A stretch of DNA of 64,000 nucleotides from Zoogloeaceae bacterium (GTDB taxonomy: Bacteria; Pseudomonadota; Gammaproteobacteria; Burkholderiales; Rhodocyclaceae): positions 496,001 through 560,000 of the forward strand of contig JACKMA010000003.1 in NCBI GenBank assembly GCA_024235635.1. The letters are read 5' to 3'. Shown in pieces: positions 45,231 through 52,246 of the stretch (position 1 is its first letter; the number at the start of each line of letters is the position of its first letter). The notes under the pieces are model-generated. The model had not been told where the DNA came from. It made no database searches and saw only the letters and a list, made by a program, of their open reading frames with translations. A program made the translations under genes and the position numbers.

Positions 45231-46127
45231 CTACTCGATCGCCTGCCCGACGCGGGACCAGCGCACGCTGCCGCCGGGGTCCTTCGAAAACCAGACCTGA
45301 CGTGCCCGCCCGACCACGTCGCTGAGCGGCACCGTGCCGAAGTGGCGTGAATCCTTGCTTTGTCCGCGGTTGTCGCCGAGCACGAACACGCTGCCCGGCG
45401 GCACCGTGACTGCCAGTTCGGCGCCTTCGGCATCGTCCCACTCGACCAGCCAACGATGCCCATCGATGCGCTCGGTCACGGTGCCAGCGCCAGCCGGGGC
45501 TTCGGCCAGTGGCACCTGGTTGACCCAGACCTGCCGCCCGGCGATTCGGACCTGATCGCCCGGCAGACCGACCACCCGCTTGATGTAGACCAGCGTGCGA
45601 TCATTGGGATAGGTGAAGATGCCGACATCGCCGCGCGCGACGGCGCGGGCACAGCCGGGGCAGTTGTAGCTCATGTCCGCGAACAGCACGTCGCCACGCA
45701 GGATGGCGGGCGCCATACTCGCCGAAGGGATGCGCCACGACGCCACGTAGTGTTCGCGCACATGGCTCACCAGTGCGGGCAGCATCAGGCCATTGCAGAT
45801 CAGGAAGACCAGCAGGTAGGCGCCGCCGGTCTGCCACGGCAAGTGGGGCCGATCTGGCTGTCGCCGGGCATCGCGCCAGGCGTCGATGACCGACGCCAGC
45901 CAGATTGCAATGGCCGCAGCCAGACTTGCGACCAAGGCCGGCAACGTCCATCCCTGCGGCAATCGGATGGCAATCCAGCTCATCAGCGGCACCGAGACCA
46001 GCGCGAACCCGAGAAACAGCCAGATCGCCCGGTTGGGCCGTCCGTTCGCCAGTTGGCCGAAGCCGGGCAGGACCATCGACATCAGCGCCGCGCGCCAATG
46101 GGCCGGGAATGTTCGTCCGTTCGTCAT
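45231..46127 (-). CDS. lepB: Signal peptidase I with multi-pass N-terminal membrane domain
   Basis: The 298-residue S26A peptidase has catalytic S137 in IPSASMAP and K183 in YIKRVVGLPGD, then GDNRGQSKDSRHFG. The first 125 residues form about four membrane segments starting with LPGFGQLANGR, longer than the one or two of standard LepB. Between the Ser and Lys boxes is an insertion with a CPGC pair (about 156-159). ATG 46127 has GAGGAG upstream. It sits 14 bp after a small sigma-linked membrane protein. It may be a specialised rather than the housekeeping signal peptidase; lepA is absent. Confidence 0.85.
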   Translation of the reverse strand: MTNGRTFPAHWRAALMSMVLPGFGQLANGRPNRAIWLFLGFALVSVPLMSWIAIRLPQGWTLPALVASLAAAIAIWLASVIDAWRDARRQPDRPHLPWQTGGAYLLVFLICNGLMLPALVSHVREHYVASWRIPSASMAPAILRGDVLFADMSYNCPGCARAVARGDVGIFTYPNDRTLVYIKRVVGLPGDQVRIAGRQVWVNQVPLAEAPAGAGTVTERIDGHRWLVEWDDAEGAELAVTVPPGSVFVLGDNRGQSKDSRHFGTVPLSDVVGRARQVWFSKDPGGSVRWSRVGQAIE

Positions 46128-46141
46128 CGCAGGCTCCTCGT

Positions 46142-46357
46142 TCAGAATGCAGTGCTCGCCGTCCATGCCGCGAGCGCGAAGGTCAGCAGCTGGGCTGCGC
46201 CCAACAGCGCGCCTCCGGCCAACGCCGCGTCGCGCACCCACCGGCGCCAACGCGGTTCTGCCGGCGGCCACTCGAGGCGCTGCAGCACCCGTTCCACGAA
46301 ATCGGCAGGCGGCTCGAGCAATCCCCGCTCGAGCAGTTCTTCGAAGGGATCATTCAT
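46142..46357 (-). CDS. Small membrane protein coupled to the sigma factor, possible minimal anti-sigma
   Basis: The 71-residue protein has an acidic/amphipathic cytoplasmic part (MNDPFEELLERGLLEPPADF) and one or two C-terminal membrane segments. The start overlaps the sigma gene stop by eight bases, so the two are translated together. Position and topology suggest an anti-sigma factor, but it lacks a zinc-finger ZAS motif and I cannot confirm that role. lepB follows after 14 bp. Confidence 0.6.
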   Translation of the reverse strand: MNDPFEELLERGLLEPPADFVERVLQRLEWPPAEPRWRRWVRDAALAGGALLGAAQLLTFALAAWTASTAF

Positions 46358-46892
46358 GTCGGTTCTCCAGCAGGCGCCGCAGGGCAATGCGGGCGCGGTA
46401 GAGTCGCTGCTTGGCCGCCGCTTCGCTGCAACCTTCGATGCGGGCGATGGCCGCGAGATCGAGTTCTCGGAAATAGCTCAGTGCCAGCACGCTGCGATCC
46501 GCCGGCGGCAGTCGGCGCAGGGCATGGCGCAGGATCCGTTTGCGCTCGGCTAGCACCGTCGCCTGCTCCGGGTCGGGTCCGTCGTCGGCCACGTCGCCGA
46601 CGCCTTCGATCGGCAGGTGATGCCGCCGCTGCGGTTGCGCGAGTGCGTTCATGGCCAGATTGCGAACGATCGTGAACAGCCACGTGGTCAATGAAGCGCG
46701 CGCCGGGTCAAAGCGCTCGGCATTGCGCCAGACGCGCACGAAGGCTTCCTGCGCCACCTCTTCCGCATCGGCCCGCGACAGCCCGAGGCGGCCCAGATAG
46801 CCGAAAACCGGCCCCTGGTGGCGGCGGACCAGGTCGGCGAATGCCGCGCTATCGTCTGTCGGAATGTGGCGGGCCTGGCGGCGGGTGGTCAC
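46350..46892 (-). CDS. ECF-type RNA polymerase sigma factor
   Basis: The 180-residue protein has sigma region 2 (about 18-80, with EEVAQEAFVRVWRN and TWLFTIVRNLAMN) and region 4 (about 122-175, LPPADRSVLALSYFRELDLAAIARI with SEAAAKQRLYRAR). Start is GTG 46892. It leads a unit with a small membrane protein and lepB. A hairpin and a TATACA lie in the leader. The target regulon is unknown; control of its own operon and of envelope genes is a reasonable guess. Confidence 0.88.
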   Translation of the reverse strand: MTTRRQARHIPTDDSAAFADLVRRHQGPVFGYLGRLGLSRADAEEVAQEAFVRVWRNAERFDPARASLTTWLFTIVRNLAMNALAQPQRRHHLPIEGVGDVADDGPDPEQATVLAERKRILRHALRRLPPADRSVLALSYFRELDLAAIARIEGCSEAAAKQRLYRARIALRRLLENRHE

Positions 46893-46902
46893 GGGGCTAA
46901 TC

Positions 46903-46920
46903 CAGGGGTGTCGTCCCCTG
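46903..46920 (-). promoter_or_regulatory. Hairpin in the sigma factor 5' leader
   Basis: CAGGGG-TGTCGT-CCCCTG forms a perfect six-pair stem with a six-base loop 10 bp upstream of the sigma factor GTG. On the minus strand TATACA (46924-46919) overlaps its edge. The 212 bp between 46893 and 47104 contain no gene. The hairpin could limit translation or mark the start of the transcript. Confidence 0.35.
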
Positions 46921-47104
46921 TATACCGCCGAGCCCCAGCGCGGTAACGGATTTCCTGCCCCGCACCAGGAGCGCAGCGGGGCGGCACCGGGTCACGGTGC
47001 GCGGCCGGCCCACGGCGTACTCGCTCGTGCGCCGCCCGACCCCGCACCATGCTCAGCTCGGCGACAAACGGCGTCCGATGCGGAACCCGTCGGTGAGACT
47101 CGCC

Positions 47105-48421
47105 TCAATTGCCACAGGTGACGGAATTCAGAACGTGACGCCCCAACGATCGATCGGTGGCATCCGCCGGCGCGTCCGCTTCGAGTGCCGCCAGCGTCGC
47201 CCGTGCGCGCTCCGCGTCCGCGTGGAGGGAGTCGCGAAGCTCGAACGCCTGCCGACATTGCCCGGCCTTGAAATCGCGGTACTGGGACTGCCGCTCCGAA
47301 GCGTCGCGCCGGTCCGATTGCCACGCAACGAGCTTGGTTTCCAGTTGCCTGGTAACGTCGCCGACACAGGCATCGTAAATGTCCAGCGCAGCGCCAAGCA
47401 CGACGATCGCGTCCGACCGGATGTTGGCAGAGCGCTCGGCGACCAGCGCGAACTGGGACTGGGCGGCAGCATCGGTCATCGTCAGATAGGTATCCGCGTC
47501 CCCGATCGGCGGCAGGTAGTTTCGACCGACGTTCGTTGCCCAACGTTTCCTGTCCGCCAGATACTGCGCCACCTGGGCCTTGCGAACCTCGGCCGAGGCG
47601 ATCCCGTCCAGCGGAAACTTGCCCTGCGCGACCATATCGGCGAGATCGTCCAACATCGCCGGCAGCACGAAATAGTCCTCCCGGCCGCCACGGGCCCAAT
47701 CGCGATTGCTGCTAGACCGCTTCGCATGAATTCCATTGAAGAGCGCTTTCGCGTTGCGCATTCGATGCAGGCACACCTTCCTCGCCGCCTCCGGATGCTC
47801 GGGTCGGTCGAGCACGTCGTGCGGGCGACCAGCCGAGCGCTGCCGTCCCACACCGGCGCTGGCACACGCAGACGCGTCGTCGATGCCCAGGCCCGCGACC
47901 TGTTGCTGCTGCCGTGACAGTCTGCTTTCGACGGCGGCCAGCTCCGCCTTCTGGCGCTCGATTTCGGAGACATGGCGATTTGCGGCCATGCGTGCTTTGA
48001 GTCGCTCGGACCACTCGGGATAGGCGAAGCGCACCGGGTCGACGCCGTCGTCGGATGCGGCCCGGACCGGCAGGGGTGTTCGGCCGCCCACCAGGAAAAT
48101 CAGACAGACCTCCCCGTCCGGGTTGGCGCCCAGACCGGAAGGCAGTTCGAAGGCGAGCGCGCGCTTGCCGGCTGGGCGGACGCTTCTCACCGGCTCGCGA
48201 ACCCAGCTCAGACGCTCACCGGATTGGTATTCCACGAACAACTGCGTGTAGCCACGCAGAAGTTGCTGATCCATTGGGTGCAGACCGTCCCATCTCAGGG
48301 TGACGGTTTCGCCGTCCGCGCTGACGTCGGTGCCGAGATTGTCGCCCAGTCCGGTCGTCGCGCAGCCGCCCAGAAGGGCTCCGGCAATTACCAACGCCGC
48401 CAGGGTTGCAGCCAGGCGCAT
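47105..48421 (-). CDS. Lipoprotein of unknown function with coiled-coil segment
   Basis: The 438-residue protein has a lipoprotein signal MRLAATLAALVIAGALLGGC with lipobox cysteine C20. A coiled-coil stretch lies around residues 155-185 (ERQKAELAAVESRLSRQQQQ), and the second half is helical with scattered cysteines. GGAGG lies eight bases before ATG 48421. I recognise no domain. It is 22 bp after the secreted ClpP-fold gene on the same strand, so they may work together at the envelope. Confidence 0.65.
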   Translation of the reverse strand: MRLAATLAALVIAGALLGGCATTGLGDNLGTDVSADGETVTLRWDGLHPMDQQLLRGYTQLFVEYQSGERLSWVREPVRSVRPAGKRALAFELPSGLGANPDGEVCLIFLVGGRTPLPVRAASDDGVDPVRFAYPEWSERLKARMAANRHVSEIERQKAELAAVESRLSRQQQQVAGLGIDDASACASAGVGRQRSAGRPHDVLDRPEHPEAARKVCLHRMRNAKALFNGIHAKRSSSNRDWARGGREDYFVLPAMLDDLADMVAQGKFPLDGIASAEVRKAQVAQYLADRKRWATNVGRNYLPPIGDADTYLTMTDAAAQSQFALVAERSANIRSDAIVVLGAALDIYDACVGDVTRQLETKLVAWQSDRRDASERQSQYRDFKAGQCRQAFELRDSLHADAERARATLAALEADAPADATDRSLGRHVLNSVTCGN

Positions 48422-48443
48422 GTTCAGTTCCTCCGGAAAGCGA

Positions 48444-49391
48444 TCACAGCTTGGGCGGAAAGTTGACGTAGCCGTACTCACGCAAGGTCGTGTCGTTCAG
48501 TTCGAACGTCATGCGGATGTCGGAACGAAACATCGTTTCGAGTACCCGATAGGCGGCATCCGCTCGCTCACCGAGTTGAGACAGATGCGAATTGAGCGCG
48601 TCGAGTGCCGAGAACACGGCACCGCGTTCTATCCTGAACGCCACGTCGTGGGCGGCAGCCTCGCCCTCCGCACGGATGCGATCGACATGGTTACGAAAGC
48701 CGAAACTCGACGCATCCGACAGATAGCGGTCCAGAAAGTCGGGCTTGGCCCGCATCGTCGCTTCGAGCTGATTGCCGAGCGCTCGACCACCGAGCATTTC
48801 CTGCGCGTACGAGAACAATTCCGGGACCATCTCCCGCGCGGATCGATCCTGATCGACGGCGCGTGCCCGCAAGGCGTTCTCGGTATCGCCGATCAGCAGC
48901 CTGCGGTCGTGATCCTTGAGACCGTGCAGAACCGCGGAATAGGAGTGGACTTCGTAGGTGGCGCCGGCATCGACGGTACGTATCACACCGCCAAGAAATG
49001 CGACCGTGCATGAACTGACGCACCTCGCCCCCCTGGGCACACGCACGAAGGTCTTGTAACGGCGCAGCACACGTCCGATCCGCATGCCTTCCATCAGGTT
49101 TCCACCACCCGAGTCGAGCCAGATCTCCGAGAAACGACCGGACTGGAGATAGCGTTCGAGCATCGCGGCGTCACCAGGATAGCGAAACGAAACGGCGCCG
49201 TGGACCGACTTTTCCCAGGATTCGCAAGATTCTCTGCTCTCGCTGCAGTCCCGGACCAGCAGAATCTGGCCGTTGTTGCGAGCCACGGACTCGAATTTCA
49301 TGGCAAAGGCACAATTGCCGGCAAGCAGGACGGCGGCAACGAACACGCAGCGGGCCAAGGCTGGCAGGGTCGTGAGGGCATTCAATTGCAT
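48444..49391 (-). CDS. Secreted ClpP/crotonase-fold protein (COG3904-like)
   Basis: The 315-residue protein has a signal peptide (cleavage after CAFA, about residue 30). The mature part carries LDSGGGNLMEGMRIGRVLR (SGGGN 94-98) followed by RCVSSCTVAFLGG (C124, S126, C128) and ATYEVHSYS (H149). That order matches the ClpP-type serine protease fold of periplasmic COG3904-like proteins, with S126 and H149 as a possible catalytic pair, 23 residues apart. Catalysis is not established. A lipoprotein gene follows 22 bp downstream. Confidence 0.72.
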   Translation of the reverse strand: MQLNALTTLPALARCVFVAAVLLAGNCAFAMKFESVARNNGQILLVRDCSESRESCESWEKSVHGAVSFRYPGDAAMLERYLQSGRFSEIWLDSGGGNLMEGMRIGRVLRRYKTFVRVPRGARCVSSCTVAFLGGVIRTVDAGATYEVHSYSAVLHGLKDHDRRLLIGDTENALRARAVDQDRSAREMVPELFSYAQEMLGGRALGNQLEATMRAKPDFLDRYLSDASSFGFRNHVDRIRAEGEAAAHDVAFRIERGAVFSALDALNSHLSQLGERADAAYRVLETMFRSDIRMTFELNDTTLREYGYVNFPPKL

Positions 49392-49600
49392 TGTGACGGG
49401 CTCCGATCAGATTGTGCACTGCAGGTTGACACCCCCTTCGGCGCCTTCCACCGCCTGTCGCCAGCAACCGACGACGGATCGGGGACATGGGCGCCCCTGC
49501 CGCCACGAAGGCGCCGTGGCTGCGGCGTGCTTCCGTTCGCCGGCACGATCGATCCGTACGTCGCCAAGGCCAAGATCGTACTACGGCTATTGACGATCGG

Positions 49601-50185
49601 TCATGCCGTCACCGGCTCCCAGGCACCACTGTCGGGATTCTGGCAATACTTCTGATAAATCTGCTCGGACTGCAGGCGATCCTCGATATCGACGCAATTG
49701 CGATTGGAGGCGACGTCGGCATATTGCTTCGTCGGCTTCACGGTACCCTTCAAGGCCGGATTCCGGGGATCCGAATAATTCCGCTGGCGGGACGACGCGA
49801 TCGCGTCCTGAAGCGCCTTTTCGCGATTCTTTCGGCCTTCCTCGCTGAGTTTTGCATACACCGAATTGCCCAGCGCCATGGTACCCGCACAGAATGCCAA
49901 TGCCAGGCCGATCTTGTAGGCCTTGGCCTGATCATCGAGATCCCTCGCGCTCAGGTTCTTGCCCGTCCGTCGCGCGGCAAATTCAGCCAGTTTCTTGCCG
50001 GCGTGATAGCCGAGCACACCGCCTGCCGCGCAGAGCAGGCCCTTGGAAAGGATCGAAAGCTGAGACGGTTCGTCGTCGGAACCATTGCCGCCGGTGGTGA
50101 GCATCCCACCATTGCAGCCACTGAGCACCTGGGTCACCAAAAGTACGACCGCAAGCTTGATCGAAATGATCGAGCGAATACGCAT
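49601..50185 (-). CDS. Glycine-zipper-like lipoprotein resembling 17 kDa surface antigens
   Basis: The 194-residue protein has a lipoprotein signal with lipobox LSGC (C24). A glycine-rich hydrophobic pair of segments follows (about 46-62 and 90-110), and the tail reads CVDIEDRLQSEQIYQKYCQN then GAWEPV, similar to the C-x-CRxxDGxW tail of 17 kDa surface antigens. ATG 50185 has GGAG upstream; an ATG 15 bp earlier lacks one. The 209 bp gap to the ClpP-fold gene has no evident gene. Membrane-anchored envelope protein; function unknown. Confidence 0.65.
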   Translation of the reverse strand: MRIRSIISIKLAVVLLVTQVLSGCNGGMLTTGGNGSDDEPSQLSILSKGLLCAAGGVLGYHAGKKLAEFAARRTGKNLSARDLDDQAKAYKIGLALAFCAGTMALGNSVYAKLSEEGRKNREKALQDAIASSRQRNYSDPRNPALKGTVKPTKQYADVASNRNCVDIEDRLQSEQIYQKYCQNPDSGAWEPVTA

Positions 50186-50743
50186 TGCCACTGACTCCAT
50201 TATTTTTCTTTCGAGTACCGGTCTCGATTCCGAACCTGCGATCCTCGGCAGGAAGGTGGACGCACGCTACCGGACGGATTTCAGGACCGTTCGGTGAAAC
50301 GGGCCCACAGATCCGAATACATCCCGTCGAGCGAATTATTCCGATCCGTTCCAGCAAGCTGACCAAAATAGCCGACCCGAATCCAGACCCCGCAAGTCGC
50401 ATGCACCAGTTTGGCCGTTCAGGCGATCAATCAGGCCACCGCTGCACCAAATCGCGGCAGCGTGCAATAGGATGCAATTTGCATGACAAACGAAAAATGC
50501 CTGACGCGCCCTGCACGACCGGCAAACGACGCGAATTGCCCGATCAGCAGATCGTCATGGGATCATCGCTGGCCAAAGCAGGATCTGTACCCGACTGCCA
50601 AATCGGCGCGGTTTCAGAAGGATGCCGTTTGCGCCGCAGCATTCTTTGCCGGCGACTGTAAAATCGCCCGACACTGTCAGCGCGACAAGAGTCGCCGGTC
50701 GGCTGAGCGCAGGCCGGACCCGGCCCCCCGGCGCCGGCGCCCT
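50186..50743. other. 558 bp gene-poor intergenic region
   Basis: No gene is supported on either strand. The stretch is visibly richer in A and T than its surroundings, mainly from 50200 to 50660. It contains a 13 bp palindrome (50472-50484). No repeat or IS end is visible. It separates the lipoprotein genes from the MoaD-like gene and probably holds the promoter for the lipoprotein at 50185. Confidence 0.5.
50472..50484. repeat. 13 bp palindrome ATGCAA-T-TTGCAT
   Basis: The arms ATGCAA (50472-50477) and TTGCAT (50479-50484) are perfect inverted repeats around one base. A further TGCAAT half-copy lies at 50463-50468, ten bases from the second. This looks like a protein-binding operator, but no flanking gene is close, so its target is uncertain. 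Confidence 0.4.
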
Positions 50744-51004
50744 TCAGCCTCCGCTCAGCGCCTGGACGATCAACACCTCGTCGGCGCCTTCCAAGCCGGC
50801 ATCGACCGACGGCAGCTGCCGTCCGCGGCAGAACACGCGAATGTGCCGGCGAATCCGCTGCTGTTCGTCGACCATGCGAAAGCGGATGCCCGGATAGTGG
50901 TGGTCGAGCTCGGACAGCAATTCGGCGAGGGTCGCGCCGTCGGCCTCGACCCAGGTCCGGTCACCGGTATAGCTGCGCAGCGCGCTCGGGATCAATACCC
51001 GCAT
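50744..51004 (-). CDS. MoaD/ThiS-like ubiquitin-fold protein
   Basis: The 86-residue protein has the beta-grasp fold of sulfur-carrier proteins and ends in the di-glycine LSGG that is adenylated and thiocarboxylated in MoaD and ThiS. ATG 51004 overlaps the propeller gene stop by one base (TGATG), so translation is coupled. MoaD-type proteins often act with an E1-like activator; none is near. The function of this pair is not described in what I know. Confidence 0.82.
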   Translation of the reverse strand: MRVLIPSALRSYTGDRTWVEADGATLAELLSELDHHYPGIRFRMVDEQQRIRRHIRVFCRGRQLPSVDAGLEGADEVLIVQALSGG

Positions 51005-52167
51005 CAATCGACTCCGTCGTCCCGCCGCGCGAATTCGACCGCGTAGATTTCGGGCAGGTGCCGGGCGATGCAGGTCCATGAGTCGCCCTCGTCGCCGCTC
51101 GCCCACAGCTCGCCGCTGGTGGTGCCGAATACCAGCCCGACCGGATCGCGATCGTCTGCGCACATGGCCTGGCGTTTGACCGTCCACCAGGCCTGTTCGG
51201 TCGGCAGGCCGCCGTCGAGGCGCTGCCAGCGGTCACCAGCGTCACGCGTGCGGTAGACCGCAGGACGTCCGTCCGGGCTGGTGCGCGGCCAGACGCTGGA
51301 GGCGTCCATCGGAAACACCCAGGCGGTTCGATCGTCGCGCGGATGCACGACCATCGGAAATCCGACGTCGCCGACTTCCGCGGGCATCGACGCGCCGATG
51401 TGCTGCCAGCGGTTCGACGGGCGATCGAGGCGGTAGATGCCGCAGTGGTTCTGCTGGTACAGCCGATCGGGATTGCCCGGACAGAGTCGGATGCAGTGGG
51501 GATCGTGGAAGGTCGGATCCGATCGATCGAAGCCTTCGACGACGTCGAGGCCGTCGAGCAGCGGCGAGAAGCTGGCGCCGCCGTCGCGTGATTCGTGGAC
51601 GCCGCCGCCGGACATGGCGCAATACAGATGACCCGGGTCGCGCGGGTCGATGATGATCGAGTGCAGCTTAGGGCCGTCCGGCGTGCCGTCCTGCACGGTG
51701 CCCATCCAGCGTCGGAAGTCGGGATCGTCGTTGATCGAAGAGAATGGCGCCCACTGGCGACCGCCGTCCTCGCTGCGAAACAGTCCTTGTGGCGAGGTTC
51801 CGGCATACCAGACGTCCGGTTCGGCGGCGTGGGCCGGGGTCAGCCAGAAGACATGATCGACGGCGCGGCCGGCCGCGCCGGGCTCGGGGCGAAAGGCCGG
51901 TGGCCGTTCGGCCTCCTGCCAGGTCTTTCCCCAGTCGGTGGAGCGGAAGACCGTCGGCCCCAGGTGCCCGGTTCGTGCAGCCGCCAGCAACGTGCGACGA
52001 TCGCGGGGATCGAGAACCAGATGGCTGATGACATGGCCGAGAAAATGCGGCCCGTCGGCCCGCCAGCCCTGTCCCGCGCCTTCGTCGTGGAATATCCAGG
52101 CGCCCTTGCGGGTCGCCACCAGCAGTGCCCGCCGTTGGGCGTCGCCGCCATCCGTCTTCGTCGTCAT
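51004..52167 (-). CDS. BNR/sialidase-like beta-propeller protein
   Basis: The 387-residue protein shows repeated Asp-box-like turns (RSEDGGRQWAP, ESRDGGASFSP, RTRDAGDRWQRL, ASGDEGDSWTC), the mark of BNR/Vps10-type propeller blades, about seven repeats. No signal peptide is seen, so it is cytoplasmic. It has no recognisable sialidase active-site arginines. It is coupled by one base to a MoaD-like gene. GGGAG lies before ATG 52167. It recurs as a hypothetical exo-alpha-sialidase-annotated protein, but that activity is unsupported here. Confidence 0.75.
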   Translation of the reverse strand: MTTKTDGGDAQRRALLVATRKGAWIFHDEGAGQGWRADGPHFLGHVISHLVLDPRDRRTLLAAARTGHLGPTVFRSTDWGKTWQEAERPPAFRPEPGAAGRAVDHVFWLTPAHAAEPDVWYAGTSPQGLFRSEDGGRQWAPFSSINDDPDFRRWMGTVQDGTPDGPKLHSIIIDPRDPGHLYCAMSGGGVHESRDGGASFSPLLDGLDVVEGFDRSDPTFHDPHCIRLCPGNPDRLYQQNHCGIYRLDRPSNRWQHIGASMPAEVGDVGFPMVVHPRDDRTAWVFPMDASSVWPRTSPDGRPAVYRTRDAGDRWQRLDGGLPTEQAWWTVKRQAMCADDRDPVGLVFGTTSGELWASGDEGDSWTCIARHLPEIYAVEFARRDDGVD

Positions 52168-52191
52168 CGTCCGCTCCCAGATCCGTTGTCA

Positions 52192-52213
52192 CGGGGTCGC
52201 AGCTGCGACCCCG
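52192..52213. repeat. 22 bp perfect palindrome between the fusion and propeller genes
   Basis: CGGGGTCGCAG followed directly by CTGCGACCCCG is a perfect inverted repeat. As RNA it folds to a nine-pair stem with an AGCT loop. It lies 33 bp after the stop of the nucleotidylyltransferase-kinase gene and 24 bp before the propeller ATG. No T-run follows on the minus strand, so it is either a hairpin regulator, a weak terminator or a dimeric operator. Confidence 0.55.
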
Positions 52214-52246
52214 ATGATAGTGACGAACGAGCCCGACCGAAATCGA

